NCBI GenBank assembly: GCA_030531595.1
Contig: JAUNND010000003.1
Location: forward strand, 1 to 54,952
Length of the DNA stretch: 54,952 nucleotides
From: Eubacteriales bacterium
GTDB taxonomy: Bacteria > Bacillota > Clostridia > Oscillospirales > Oscillospiraceae
Direction: 5' to 3'
Both the position numbers and the translations under genes were made by a program. The notes beneath the pieces were generated by a model. It was not told the origin of the DNA. It did not search any database and saw nothing but the letters and a program-made list of their open reading frames with translations. Shown here in pieces: positions 25,839 to 36,036 of the stretch; the first letter of the stretch is position 1; each line of letters starts with the position of its first letter.

Positions 25839-26704
25839 TGGGCACGGAAATATTTCAGACTATCCGGCGCGACAGTGTTATCAGCTTTCCGTTTCTGGGG
25901 CTGGAGCTTGACCCGCCGTCATACTTTACTCTATTCGGAAAAAATATCTATTTTTACGGCGTGATCATCGCCGTCGGCTTTCTGCTCGCCATTTTATACT
26001 GCGCGAAAAACTCGAAGCACTTCGGCATTGAAGAGGACGACGTCTACGATGTGATCATATGGCTCATCCCCCTGTCGATCATCGGCGCGAGAGCCTATTT
26101 TGTCCTTTTCCGACTCGACGAATACCTTGCGGAGCCTTCAAAGATATTCGCCATCCGCGAGGGCGGGCTTGCCATCTACGGCGGCGTGATCGTCGGGGTG
26201 CTGACGGCGATCCTTGTATGCCGGCATAAAAAAATACCCTTCGCGGCCATGCTCGATCTGCTCATTTACGGGCTGCTCATCGGGCAGATCATCGGCCGCT
26301 GGGGTAATTTCATGAACCGCGAGGCTTTCGGCGCACAGACGGAGATCTTCTGCCGCATGGGGCTTACATCGCCGGGCGGCGAAACGATCTACGTCCATCC
26401 CACTTTTCTCTACGAAAGCCTGTGGAATGTTATGGGCTTTGTTATCCTGACCGTATTTCGCAGAAAGGGTCTGCGGAGATATGACGGTCAGTGTACGCTG
26501 CTGTACTTTTTCATCTACGGTCTCGGCAGAGCGTGGATAGAGGGTCTTCGCACGGACAGCCTTTATATAGGTCATACCGATATACGCGTATCTCAGGCGC
26601 TTTCGATCGTTATGGTGCTCGTCTCGGGCATACTTCTTTTCGTACAGTCCAAGCGTGAACACAAGCCGATGTTCTGCGACAGGCGCAGCTCAGACGCTTC
26701 TTAA
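25838..26704 (+). CDS. lgt: Prolipoprotein diacylglyceryl transferase
   Basis: This 288-residue integral membrane enzyme transfers diacylglycerol from phosphatidylglycerol to the lipobox Cys of preprolipoproteins. The signature GRWGNFMNREAFG, the upstream REGGLAIYGG and the HPTFLYES motif are present, with seven hydrophobic spans. The ATG at 25838 overlaps the yfmH stop (TGATG) and gives the usual Lgt length. A longer frame starting at 25760 reads back into yfmH and is rejected. The 3' end overlaps the convergent HAD gene by 15 bp. Confidence 0.95.
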   Translation: MGTEIFQTIRRDSVISFPFLGLELDPPSYFTLFGKNIYFYGVIIAVGFLLAILYCAKNSKHFGIEEDDVYDVIIWLIPLSIIGARAYFVLFRLDEYLAEPSKIFAIREGGLAIYGGVIVGVLTAILVCRHKKIPFAAMLDLLIYGLLIGQIIGRWGNFMNREAFGAQTEIFCRMGLTSPGGETIYVHPTFLYESLWNVMGFVILTVFRRKGLRRYDGQCTLLYFFIYGLGRAWIEGLRTDSLYIGHTDIRVSQALSIVMVLVSGILLFVQSKREHKPMFCDRRSSDAS

Positions 26705-27388
26705 CGCCGCCGGGTTAAGGCAATACCGCATAATGCGGTATTGCCTTAAAGCTTTTTCCAGTTCTTCAACGCTGTCGGCAATTATTTCGGCGCCGGCGGC
26801 TTTGAGCTGCTGTGTGCTTCGAAAGCCCCATGAAACCGCGATGCAGTCCATGCCGGCGTTTTTCGCCGTCAGCAGATCGACCTCGGTGTCGCCTATGTAG
26901 ACGCATTTTTCGGCACTCACTCCGAGCTTATCTGCCGCGGCAAGCACCATGTCGGGTGCGGGTTTGCGCCGAACGCCCTTACTCTCCCCCACCGCGTAGT
27001 CCAGAAGCCCGTCAAAAAATTCCTTCACAAGCGGCTGCACGGCGGAGTCGGGCTTGTTGGAGATGACCGCCTGCTTCATACCGAGTGCCTTCATGCGCTC
27101 CATGAGCGGAATTATTCCCTCATAGGGCGCTGTTTTTATGCGGCAGTGCGCATCGTAATACGGCTTGTAAAAGGCGAGTACCCTTTCGGCCGTATCCGAG
27201 CCCTCCGCCTCGCCCGAGGCGAGAGAGATAAGCCGCTTCGCGCCGTTGCCGAGGTACTGCGCCGTCTGCTCCTGCGTTATCGGCGGATAGCCGAAGCGCG
27301 TAAGAGCGCAGTTTACGCTGTCGCACAGATCGCCCAGCGTGTCGAGCACCGTGCCGTCCATATCGTAAAGTATAGCTTCGTATTTCAT
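26690..27388 (-). CDS. HAD-family phosphatase, phosphoglycolate phosphatase-like
   Basis: This 232-residue HAD hydrolase has motif I YDMDGTVLDTL (8-18), motif II VISNKPD, a Lys in RKPAPDM and motif III YIGDTEVDLLTAKNAG. The cap is the small helical type of the Gph/PGMB group. The natural end is probably the helix SVEELEKAL. The last 20 or so codons (RQYRIMRYCL and beyond) come from a palindromic repeat inserted at the 3' end (26715-26749), and they run 15 bp into lgt. The substrate cannot be assigned from sequence alone. Confidence 0.9.
   Translation of the reverse strand: MKYEAILYDMDGTVLDTLGDLCDSVNCALTRFGYPPITQEQTAQYLGNGAKRLISLASGEAEGSDTAERVLAFYKPYYDAHCRIKTAPYEGIIPLMERMKALGMKQAVISNKPDSAVQPLVKEFFDGLLDYAVGESKGVRRKPAPDMVLAAADKLGVSAEKCVYIGDTEVDLLTAKNAGMDCIAVSWGFRSTQQLKAAGAEIIADSVEELEKALRQYRIMRYCLNPAALRSV
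26715..26749. repeat. Perfect 35-bp palindrome with MITE-like ends
   Basis: The arms TTAAGGCAATACCGCAT and their exact complement surround a single A (17+1+17). It looks like the two ends of the 23033-23199 element with the interior deleted. It lies inside the 3' end of the HAD gene and may act as the terminator hairpin for lgt. Confidence 0.85.
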
Positions 27389-27403
27389 GGCTGTTTTTTT
27401 CCT

Positions 27404-28213
27404 TTAATCAAACGTCAAATTCCAGACACATTCCGGCGGAAGGGGTCTATCGGAGGCTATATAGCTCTCGCCTGTCTCAGAGGGCAGATAAAGCACGCAT
27501 TTTTTTGCGCCCATCGCCGCGCCGACCGATGCGGCGGCTTTAAGACAGTCGTCGCGGCTCGGACACAGCGCCTCTCTGACAAGCGCGGTAGCTCCGTCAA
27601 GGTATGCCGCGCAGATCCCGCTCTCGGTCATGTAAAACCCGCCGCCGTATTCGCCGAGAAGCCGCTTTTCAAACTCCAGCGCGTAATTTGAGAGGTGAAC
27701 GTGCGTTCTGTCCGAGAGAAGCTTTTCTCGCCACATCATATACTCGCTTGACGAAAGGGGCATCGTCATTTCGACCGGCTGACATTCAAGCTCCGCCCGT
27801 TCCCTGTGAAGCGTGCATTTAAGTCCTATCAGTCTTTCATACCACTCATAGAGGGAGCTTTCAGCAGGTAAGGTGGTCACGATCACCGCCTCGCGCTTTT
27901 TTGAAAGCTCATACACGGCTTTTACAAGAGCACCGCCTATACCGTGACCGCGATATTTTTCGTAAACGCCCACGCCGTAGATATAGCCGATAACGCACCT
28001 TTTGCCGTTTTCGGCAAGCTCCTGTCCGTTGAGGGTATACGCCGCACCGACGATCCTGCCGCCGGTCTCCGCCACAACGCCGCTGCCCATATCCGGCAGG
28101 GCCTCAAAAAAGCGGTCGCAGAAGCCCGCCGTATCTCCGAAAACGTCGATCCAGAGCTTTTTCAGCGCGGGGATATCCTCTTTTACGTATTCACGAATTA
28201 CCGTTTCACTCAT
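27404..28213 (-). CDS. GNAT-family acetyltransferase
   Basis: This 269-residue protein has an N-terminal GNAT domain (1-140) with the acetyl-CoA loop YEKYRGHGIGGALVKAVYE, and a C-terminal half of about 120 residues that resembles a second, degenerate GNAT or Eis/SCP-like lobe. The acceptor is unknown. I chose the ATG at 28213 (MSETVIREYV), which has GGAG upstream and overlaps the DUF2156 stop by 8 bp. The frame can be opened at 28231 but without a better site. It is co-transcribed with the upstream DUF2156 gene. Confidence 0.8.
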   Translation of the reverse strand: MSETVIREYVKEDIPALKKLWIDVFGDTAGFCDRFFEALPDMGSGVVAETGGRIVGAAYTLNGQELAENGKRCVIGYIYGVGVYEKYRGHGIGGALVKAVYELSKKREAVIVTTLPAESSLYEWYERLIGLKCTLHRERAELECQPVEMTMPLSSSEYMMWREKLLSDRTHVHLSNYALEFEKRLLGEYGGGFYMTESGICAAYLDGATALVREALCPSRDDCLKAAASVGAAMGAKKCVLYLPSETGESYIASDRPLPPECVWNLTFD

Positions 28214-29105
28214 TTTTCCGCTCCGCGTCATATTTTGTCAGCAGATATTCGGGGGCATAGCTCATTTTCGAATAGCGCATGGAGTCGATATTCATATCCT
28301 CCTCGCGGTTGATATACAGGACATCGGGGTATTTTGCCATCACGAGCCGCGTCATTTCGCGGCAGACCATCGGGTAAACGCCGTCGCTGTCGGTCATCGC
28401 CTTTTCGAAATGCACCACAAAGGTCCTGCTTCCCGTCCGCTCTCCCACCGAGAAGCCGACGAGCCGTCCGTCGGCAAACAGTGCGCCGCCGTCGAGCTTC
28501 AAAGCCTCATACGCCGCAAAGCCTCTTGTGATCGCGTCATACTCCGCCTCCACGCTCGCTTCCAGTCTTTCGGCGTTGTCCGTGCTCCAATCGGTCAGCA
28601 TATCCATACACGCCGGTATAAGCTCCCGCGTCAGAGGGACAAATTCCCAGTCGTGCTCCGACATGAAGCGGTTGCAGTGGTTGCGCTTGCCGTGCAGAGC
28701 TTTGCCGGAATATGAGGCAAGGCTTTCGGCGAGATAGATATAGTCGCTGAAAAAGCGGTTTTCGCGGAATGTAAAGCAGTCGGGGTATTCCTTTTCAAGC
28801 TCGGCTTTCTGCTTGTCCGTAAGCCCCAACATACAGAATTTTTCTCCGAAGTCTGATGCATATTCTCTCAGAGCCTCGACCGCCGGTCTGAGCTCACCCG
28901 TACCCACGGGAAAGGAATAGCACGGTACGCTGCCGCAGTTTCTTATGAGGAGCCTGTTTTCAAAGCGGGCCACGAGCTGGGGGTATTTTTTTACCCACAT
29001 ATACATATTGCCGAAATTATAGTCGGCGCTTTCGCTGTCTTCGCTGAGAAGTATTTCATCCACCCACGGTTTATCGCTCAGGGCAAGCTTTTTAAATTCG
29101 ATCAT
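28206..29105 (-). CDS. DUF2156 protein (aminoacyl-transferase-like fold)
   Basis: This 299-residue protein matches the DUF2156 family related to the C-terminal domain of phosphatidylglycerol lysyltransferase MprF and to FemX-type tandem GNAT enzymes. Landmarks are ADYNFGNMYMWVKKY near residue 28, KALHGKRNHCNRFMSEH near 135 and VYPMVCREMTRLVMAKYP, YINREEDMNIDSMRYSKMSY near the end. Members lack membrane spans, as here. The substrate is unknown. It overlaps both neighbours (14 bp with the uracil-DNA glycosylase, 8 bp with the GNAT gene). Confidence 0.85.
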   Translation of the reverse strand: MIEFKKLALSDKPWVDEILLSEDSESADYNFGNMYMWVKKYPQLVARFENRLLIRNCGSVPCYSFPVGTGELRPAVEALREYASDFGEKFCMLGLTDKQKAELEKEYPDCFTFRENRFFSDYIYLAESLASYSGKALHGKRNHCNRFMSEHDWEFVPLTRELIPACMDMLTDWSTDNAERLEASVEAEYDAITRGFAAYEALKLDGGALFADGRLVGFSVGERTGSRTFVVHFEKAMTDSDGVYPMVCREMTRLVMAKYPDVLYINREEDMNIDSMRYSKMSYAPEYLLTKYDAERKNE

Positions 29106-29676
29106 TATTATATGTGCCGGTACAGACGGCCTTTATCTCCTTTCTGAGAACGCGCAGATCCGAAAACGCTTCGGGTCGCTTGGAAACATCGCGCAGCAGC
29201 GCGGAGGGGTGGTAGGTCGCCATGATGCGCCTCCCTCCGACGTCGAACCACTGTCCGTGCTCGCGGGTTATGCGGAAGCTTTCATCAATAAGAGCCATCG
29301 CCGAAATACGCCCCAGACAGACAATCAGCTTCGGGGAGACAAGCTCAAGCTGTCTGTCCAGCCAGCGGCGGCAGGCGGACTGTTCCTCCTGCTTCGGGTC
29401 GCGGTTGTTCGGCGGGCGGCATTTTACGATGTTGGCGATATAGACCCTGCTCCTGTCAAGGTCTATCATTTCAAGCATACTGTCAAGGAGCTTTCCGGCA
29501 GGACCGACAAAGGGTAAGCCCTGTAAGTCCTCCTGCTCGCCCGGTCCCTCGCCGATGAGCATTATTTCGGCGTTTGGGTTCCCGTCTCCGAAAACGAGGC
29601 TATGTCTGGTCGAGCAGAGCGAACAGCCCGCGCAGCCCATACATTCTTTTTTCAGTTCTTCCCATTTTTCGTCCAT
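29092..29676 (-). CDS. Family-4 type uracil-DNA glycosylase (Fe-S)
   Basis: This 194-residue enzyme removes uracil from DNA. It has an N-terminal Cys cluster (CMGCAGCSLCSTR, 14-26), the active-site segment GEGPGEQEDLQGLPFVGPAG, further Cys at CRPPNNRDP and CLGR, and the late motif TYHPSALLR. The Cys pattern identifies the [4Fe-4S] UDG family common in Clostridia and thermophiles. The last codons overlap the DUF2156 start by 14 bp, and it heads a four-gene minus-strand string (UDG, DUF2156, GNAT, HAD). Confidence 0.92.
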   Translation of the reverse strand: MDEKWEELKKECMGCAGCSLCSTRHSLVFGDGNPNAEIMLIGEGPGEQEDLQGLPFVGPAGKLLDSMLEMIDLDRSRVYIANIVKCRPPNNRDPKQEEQSACRRWLDRQLELVSPKLIVCLGRISAMALIDESFRITREHGQWFDVGGRRIMATYHPSALLRDVSKRPEAFSDLRVLRKEIKAVCTGTYNNDRI

Positions 29677-29741
29677 GTATTTTCTCCATTTAAGGTCATA
29701 TTGCCGAATATATACGAATAAAGTTAACTGACGGCATAACT

Positions 29742-29816
29742 GTAGGGCGGGGGCTTGCTCCCGCCGAAAAGTCGGAGTTTTCGGTAGGTTACGGCGGGAG
29801 CAAGCCCCCGCCCTAC
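29742..29816. repeat. 75-bp palindromic repeat, copy E
   Basis: Canonical arms, extended outward as AACTGTAGGG and CCCTACAGTT. Located between the divergent UDG and murC genes, 41 bp upstream of the murC -35. Confidence 0.92.
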
Positions 29817-29856
29817 AGTTGTCGGTTAATTATAATGTCGACATTTTACAAAAATC

Positions 29857-29885
29857 TTGTATTATGTCAAGTGCGGTGTTATAAT
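29857..29885 (+). promoter_or_regulatory. Promoter of murC
   Basis: TTGTAT (29857-29862), 17 bp, perfect TATAAT (29880-29885). The leader is only about 15 nt before the ATG at 29907. Confidence 0.75.
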
Positions 29886-29906
29886 GTTCTGGTTAAAAGG
29901 TGAATT

Positions 29907-31346
29907 ATGGCTTATGACGGTTCTATTTTAACATCTTACGATAACAATATCAACAACTCATTGGAGAACAATATGCTGGATTTTGAAAACTATATGTCCC
30001 CCGGGCGGAAGGGACATCTGATCGGTATAGGCGGGGTATCCATGTCGTCTCTGGCGGAGGTGCTCGTGGGTATGGGTCTGACCGTCACCGGCTCGGATAT
30101 GAACGAGAACAATCCGAATGTCAAGGCTCTGCGTGAGAAAAATATTCCCGTGTTCATCGGCCACAGCGCCGACAACATTGCCGACGATGTGGACTTCATC
30201 ATCCGCACCGCCGCCGTACATGACGACAACCCCGAGATAGAGTACGCCCGCTGGAACAACATTCCGATCTTTGAGCGCACGCAGGCATGGGGCGCGATCT
30301 CAAGAGATTACAGCAACGCCCTGTGCATCTCCGGCACCCACGGCAAGACTACGACCACATCCATGTGCACCCATATCCTCATGGCAGCCGAGAAGGACCC
30401 CACCGTCATGATCGGCGGAACTCTGCCTCTGCTGAAGGCGGGACACCACATCGGGCACGGCAACACCATCATCATGGAAGCCTGCGAGTACTATAACTCT
30501 TTCCTCTCCTTCTATCCCACCGTCGCCGTCATCCTCAACATCGAGGCCGACCATCTGGACTTTTTCAAAGACCTTGAGGACGTTGAACGCTCCTTCCGCG
30601 CCTTTGCCGAGCGCACTCCCGAGGGCGGCATCATAGTTGCAAACAACGACGACGAAAACACCATGAAGACCATCCGCGGCATCGACCGTCAGGTGATCAC
30701 CTTCGGTCTGACAAGCGACGCGGACATTTACGCGGAGAATATCAAATTCAACGGCGCGTCCTCCTCCTTTGACATCATATACAAGGGGAAGCTCTTCACG
30801 GACGTCACGCTTCATGTGCCCGGTCTGCACAATGTCAAGAACGCTCTCGCCGCCACAGCCGCCTGCATCAGCATCGGCATACGTCCCAGCTCCGTCAAAT
30901 ACGGTCTTTCCGGCTTCAACGGCGCGGGCAGACGCTTTGAGTTCAAGGGCAAATACAACGGCGCAGACATCTATGACGACTACGCCCACCACCCCGGAGA
31001 GCTCAAGGCACTTCTTGACGCTGTGGAAATGCTCAACTACAAGCGCTCCGTCGTCGTATTCCAGCCGCACACCTTCTCCCGCACGGCGGCGCTGTTCGAT
31101 GATTTCGTTGAGCAGCTCAAGCGCCCCGACGTTCTCATTCTGGCAGAGATATTCGCCGCCCGCGAGCAGAATACGATCGGCATATCCTCCGCCGCCCTCG
31201 CGCAGCAGGTGAGCCGCGCAAGCTTTATCCCGTCCTTCAACGGCATCGAGAACGTCCTCAGAGCGATCGCCCGCCCGGGTGATATCATTCTGACAGTCGG
31301 CGCGGGTGACGTCTACAAGATCGGAGAGGACATCACGGAAGAGTAA
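29907..31346 (+). CDS. murC: UDP-N-acetylmuramate-L-alanine ligase
   Basis: This 479-residue cytoplasmic Mur ligase adds L-Ala to UDP-MurNAc. It shows HLIGIGGVSMSSLAEVL, the ATP loop GTHGKTTTT (about 143-151), a Mg-binding EACEYYNSF with ILNIEADHLDFF, and the C-terminal YDDYAHHPGE. A 30-residue N-terminal extension (Asn/Ser-rich) precedes the usual start. The alternative ATG at 29973 has GGAG upstream and would give the usual length, so translation might begin at either site. It is followed closely by a membrane acyltransferase gene. Confidence 0.96.
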   Translation: MAYDGSILTSYDNNINNSLENNMLDFENYMSPGRKGHLIGIGGVSMSSLAEVLVGMGLTVTGSDMNENNPNVKALREKNIPVFIGHSADNIADDVDFIIRTAAVHDDNPEIEYARWNNIPIFERTQAWGAISRDYSNALCISGTHGKTTTTSMCTHILMAAEKDPTVMIGGTLPLLKAGHHIGHGNTIIMEACEYYNSFLSFYPTVAVILNIEADHLDFFKDLEDVERSFRAFAERTPEGGIIVANNDDENTMKTIRGIDRQVITFGLTSDADIYAENIKFNGASSSFDIIYKGKLFTDVTLHVPGLHNVKNALAATAACISIGIRPSSVKYGLSGFNGAGRRFEFKGKYNGADIYDDYAHHPGELKALLDAVEMLNYKRSVVVFQPHTFSRTAALFDDFVEQLKRPDVLILAEIFAAREQNTIGISSAALAQQVSRASFIPSFNGIENVLRAIARPGDIILTVGAGDVYKIGEDITEE

Positions 31347-31369
31347 GAGCTTCGCATTTTGGTGATACT

Positions 31370-32398
31370 ATGAATAAACGACGATATGATATCGACCTGT
31401 GCCGGTTGATCGCCTGCATCATGGTCATCGGGATGCACGCCCCTATTGTTTGTCCGACTCTTTCCGGCGGCGCTTCGGCAATCAGGACATGGTTTTCCTA
31501 TTTTACCCGCGCAGGCGTACCGCTTTTCTATATGCTGACGGGTGCGCTGTATTTAGGCAGAGAAAAAGCCGACCTGCGCAAGACCGTGCGGAAGGCTCTC
31601 ACGTTCTATCTGCTGTTTGTGATATGGTCGGCACTGTATCTCATCAGGGAGCAGTACTTTTTCCGTACCTATCACAGCTTCAATGAATTTTACTGTGCGC
31701 TCTTCGCCGGACACTATCACCTCTGGTTTCTGACCTCCATCGGCTCTGCGTACCTTTTCCTGCCGCTGCTCCACGGCGCAATAAACGGGAAGAAGGTCAG
31801 TCTCCGATACATTGTCGGTCTGTTTGTACTGTTCGCCATCGTGAAATTCAACGCTCAGATGTTCATCCCCGAACGCTGGCTCGGACCGTTCACGATGCTC
31901 TCAGACGATATCGTGCCGATCCTGGTATTCATGCCCCTCGGCTATCTGCTCTCAAAGCGGCATTTCGGGGCTTCTCATGTCGCTTTGCTGGCAATTGCCG
32001 ATATTGCCGCCGTGATCGCGGCGATATTCCTCACCGACAGATATTCGGACGCTCTGCCCAATCTTATGGGCGGTACGATGCTTCCGCAGTCGCTTATGAA
32101 CCTTGTGACCGTCACCTTCGTCTTTGCGCTGTGCTCCTTTATCTCCGACAGGAAGCCGCAGGGCAGCGCCTTTATCCGCTCCCTCGCCTCTTTGAGCTTC
32201 GGCGTTTATCTTATCCACCCGCTCATTTTAGACGAGATCGGCAGGCTGGAAGCGGTCGGCTTTCTTCACCCGCTCTTTTTATCGGAGCTTCCGTTTCTCC
32301 GCTTCCCGTTTATTCTGACGGTCACTGCCGTTTTGTCCTTCCTTCTCTCCTGTGTCATCGGCAGAATACCCGTTGTAAAAAAACTTATACTCAAATAA
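31370..32398 (+). CDS. Acyltransferase-3 family membrane protein
   Basis: This 342-residue protein has about ten hydrophobic spans and the family start RRYDIDLCRLIACIMVIGMHA, in which the Arg and the His in the first helix are the usual catalytic residues. YFTRAGVPLFYMLTGALYLG and the late LASLSFGVYLIHPLIL are typical of WecH/OatA-like O-acyltransferases. It probably acetylates a cell-envelope sugar or glycan. It starts 23 bp after murC with GGTGAT upstream. Two hairpin arms at 32401-32433 end the transcript. Confidence 0.85.
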   Translation: MNKRRYDIDLCRLIACIMVIGMHAPIVCPTLSGGASAIRTWFSYFTRAGVPLFYMLTGALYLGREKADLRKTVRKALTFYLLFVIWSALYLIREQYFFRTYHSFNEFYCALFAGHYHLWFLTSIGSAYLFLPLLHGAINGKKVSLRYIVGLFVLFAIVKFNAQMFIPERWLGPFTMLSDDIVPILVFMPLGYLLSKRHFGASHVALLAIADIAAVIAAIFLTDRYSDALPNLMGGTMLPQSLMNLVTVTFVFALCSFISDRKPQGSAFIRSLASLSFGVYLIHPLILDEIGRLEAVGFLHPLFLSELPFLRFPFILTVTAVLSFLLSCVIGRIPVVKKLILK

Positions 32399-32400
32399 GA

Positions 32401-32433
32401 AACACCTCAGAGCTTTTTTGACTCTGAGGTGTT
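32401..32433. terminator. Bidirectional terminator between convergent genes
   Basis: A 12-bp perfect stem (AACACCTCAGAG, 32401-32412, with 32422-32433), 9-nt loop, and A/T-rich flanks on both sides. It serves the acyltransferase gene and the convergent secreted-protein gene. Confidence 0.85.
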
Positions 32434-32439
32434 GATTTA

Positions 32440-34326
32440 TTATCCTTCCAGATCACCGAGATACATACCCGGCATGATCGCAGGTTCCTCCCAAACAGGA
32501 GCGGGATCCGGAACGGCATTGGAGTAGAACTGGATGTAGGTCACTTCAAGCGTGCCGTCCTGCCAGTGGTTATAGTTTACGCTGGCGGTAGTCGCACCGG
32601 CAACAAAGTAACCGTTGACGACCGCGCCGGGGGCGAACACGTATCTCTGACCGTCGATATTGACGGAGGCGCCGTCATAGCCGTACACCGTGCCGTAGGT
32701 GCTCTTGGGAACGTAGGACGGGACATTATCGAACCTGATCTGTGTGGCCTCTCTTCTGCCGTCGCGGTAGAGGTTATAGCGCAGATCGGCGCCGATGCCG
32801 TAGGAATAGCTGCCCTCGATCACGGTAGATGCGGTGATGGTGTAGTTTACGCCGTCAACATTGATGCTGCCTCCGGTATAGCCGTATGCCGTACCGTAGC
32901 CGGAGCACATCTCATATTCGCTTGCGCCGATAAAGGCGATCTGGGTCGCCTTGCGTGTACCGTCTTTATAGAGATCGAAATCCACGCTTGCCTGACAGCC
33001 GTAGTAGTAGGTGCCGCGTACAGCCGTGGCGTTGCTCACGGAATAGCTCACGCCGTCAACATTGATGCTGCCATTGCCGTAGCCATATACCGTGCCGTAG
33101 GCGGACATGGACTGATATTCGCTCTTGCCGCCGTTGGAGAAGTTGATCACCATGGCCACGTAATCGCTGCCGCCGTAATAGCGGTAACGGATGGTCGCAT
33201 AGTCGCTGGTCTGCGCCACACCGTAGATAACGCAGTTGGGGTCTCTGCGGAAGCATATTCCGCCGACGGTGATATAATCGCCGGCACTGGCCGTGATATA
33301 GCCGGACTTGGTGCCCTCGGTGTACTGAGCGGTGGGAGTGGGCGTGGGGGGAACGCCTACCTTGGTGACGTTTACGTTCAGAGCGACGGGATTGTCATAG
33401 AGATCGCCCGTATAGCTCACGGTGACTTCCTGATTTTCAGCGATGGAGCTTGCCTTGCCTTCGACCTTGGTATCGGAGTTTACAAGGAAGAGGAAGACGT
33501 TGTTGTCATCGGTGCGGACAAAGAGGCTGTTATTGTCAAGATATCTGAATACGAGACCGCTGAACTGCTGACCGTCTTTTTTGTCGGTCGCGCCGAGCTT
33601 CTCGATCTTAACGGCATACGATTCTCCGTCCAGATCGCCGTAATAGAGGAGCTGTATCATATCGCCGGCGGAAACGCTATTCTTTGCCATGCCGGAGCAG
33701 TCGAGAACGGCGGAGCTTCCGTCGGGCAGATTGACTGCGAGCGCCTTTTTGGAGGTGCTGGCTACTATCGCCTCAACGCTCTCGGTATCCTGAAGGCACA
33801 GGAACATCTCGTCCATAAGTTCAACTATGGGCATTCTCTTGATCTTGCCGCGGCAGCCGTCCTCGGCATACAGGCTGTATCGGCAGCCGGTGATCTCGGA
33901 GACCCAGTTTGCAACGCCCTGCCCGGACGTCTCGTCATAGCGAAGAGCGTAGGAGCCGCCGGAGACGTTTTCATCGTTCATATTCACCGTGACGGTCTTG
34001 TCAAGCTCTTCATAGACGCCGGAAATATCGCCGGTGTCTGCGCCCTCAGCTTCGGGGTCATCGGGGTTGAGCGCGGCGCGGTAAATGTAATCATAGCCGT
34101 CGTACTCAAAGCTGATCTGCGCGATCACGGGTTCGGAATCGATCCACAGATATTCCGCATCCTCGGCGTCCTCGGGAACGTCGTTGAGCTTGATATCGCC
34201 GATCTCCTCTGTCAGCTCCTTATAGCTCTCCACGACGGTCACGGGGTTATTCTCCGCCATGGCAAAGGAACTGAGCGTAAGGAGCAGGCACAGTGTCAGC
34301 AAAAATGCTGTGAGCTTACGTTTCAT
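32440..34326 (-). CDS. Secreted protein with tandem GYGTVYGY-type repeats
   Basis: This 628-residue protein is not recognised as a named family. It opens with a signal peptide (KRKLTAFLLTLCLLLTLSS, cleavage near AMA-EN). Residues 25-320 form acidic, beta-rich domains. The part around EAIVASTSKKALAVNLPDGS resembles small OB/SH3-like barrels. A PPTPTPT linker lies near 330, then one degenerate repeat and three clear repeats of about 66 residues begin near 409, 475 and 541. Each starts YGT(V/A)YGY, goes on (S/V)NVDG-like, then YKDGTRKATQI-like. There is no sorting signal or lipobox. A promoter (TTGCAA-17-TATAAT, 34396-34368) and GGAGG precede it. I infer an extracellular or wall-associated structural role. 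Confidence 0.8.
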   Translation of the reverse strand: MKRKLTAFLLTLCLLLTLSSFAMAENNPVTVVESYKELTEEIGDIKLNDVPEDAEDAEYLWIDSEPVIAQISFEYDGYDYIYRAALNPDDPEAEGADTGDISGVYEELDKTVTVNMNDENVSGGSYALRYDETSGQGVANWVSEITGCRYSLYAEDGCRGKIKRMPIVELMDEMFLCLQDTESVEAIVASTSKKALAVNLPDGSSAVLDCSGMAKNSVSAGDMIQLLYYGDLDGESYAVKIEKLGATDKKDGQQFSGLVFRYLDNNSLFVRTDDNNVFLFLVNSDTKVEGKASSIAENQEVTVSYTGDLYDNPVALNVNVTKVGVPPTPTPTAQYTEGTKSGYITASAGDYITVGGICFRRDPNCVIYGVAQTSDYATIRYRYYGGSDYVAMVINFSNGGKSEYQSMSAYGTVYGYGNGSINVDGVSYSVSNATAVRGTYYYGCQASVDFDLYKDGTRKATQIAFIGASEYEMCSGYGTAYGYTGGSINVDGVNYTITASTVIEGSYSYGIGADLRYNLYRDGRREATQIRFDNVPSYVPKSTYGTVYGYDGASVNIDGQRYVFAPGAVVNGYFVAGATTASVNYNHWQDGTLEVTYIQFYSNAVPDPAPVWEEPAIMPGMYLGDLEG

Positions 34327-34367
34327 TTTGTTTCCTCCGTTTTTTGTATTATGTAAATCTGTTTTGT

Positions 34368-34396
34368 ATTATAACGTAATCAAAACTATATTGCAA
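34368..34396 (-). promoter_or_regulatory. Promoter of the secreted repeat protein
   Basis: On the minus strand TTGCAA (34396-34391), 17 bp, perfect TATAAT (34373-34368), about 40 bp before the start codon. Confidence 0.75.
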
Positions 34397-34411
34397 TAGC
34401 AAAATTAATTT

Positions 34412-34448
34412 CCCCGTCTGTAAAAGCATCCGGCTTTCACAGACGGGG
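34412..34448 (-). terminator. Terminator hairpin downstream of guaB
   Basis: Arms CCCCGTCTGT and ACAGACGGGG (34412-34421, 34439-34448) continue with GCTTT/AAAGC after one mismatch. The stem is strong, but only AAATTAATTTT follows on the minus strand, so read-through is possible. Confidence 0.65.
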
Positions 34449-34456
34449 GGAATGTA

Positions 34457-35959
<1,503 letters not shown>

Positions 35960-35964
35960 TTATT

Positions 35965-35992
35965 ATTATAGCACCTGTTCACACTTTGTCAA
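35965..35992 (-). promoter_or_regulatory. Promoter of guaB
   Basis: On the minus strand TTGACA (35992-35987), 16 bp, TATAAT (35970-35965): both hexamers are perfect. The leader is about 25 nt, too short for a riboswitch. Confidence 0.85.
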
Positions 35993-36036
35993 CACTTTTT
36001 TCAGAGACAAGCACGGGAAAAATCCTCAATTTCACA

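Noticed and set aside
32566-34356. A 596-codon open frame on the plus strand
   Set aside because: It is the antisense shadow of the secreted repeat protein, which has a signal peptide, ribosome binding site and promoter. The shadow has none of these and mirrors the repeats.
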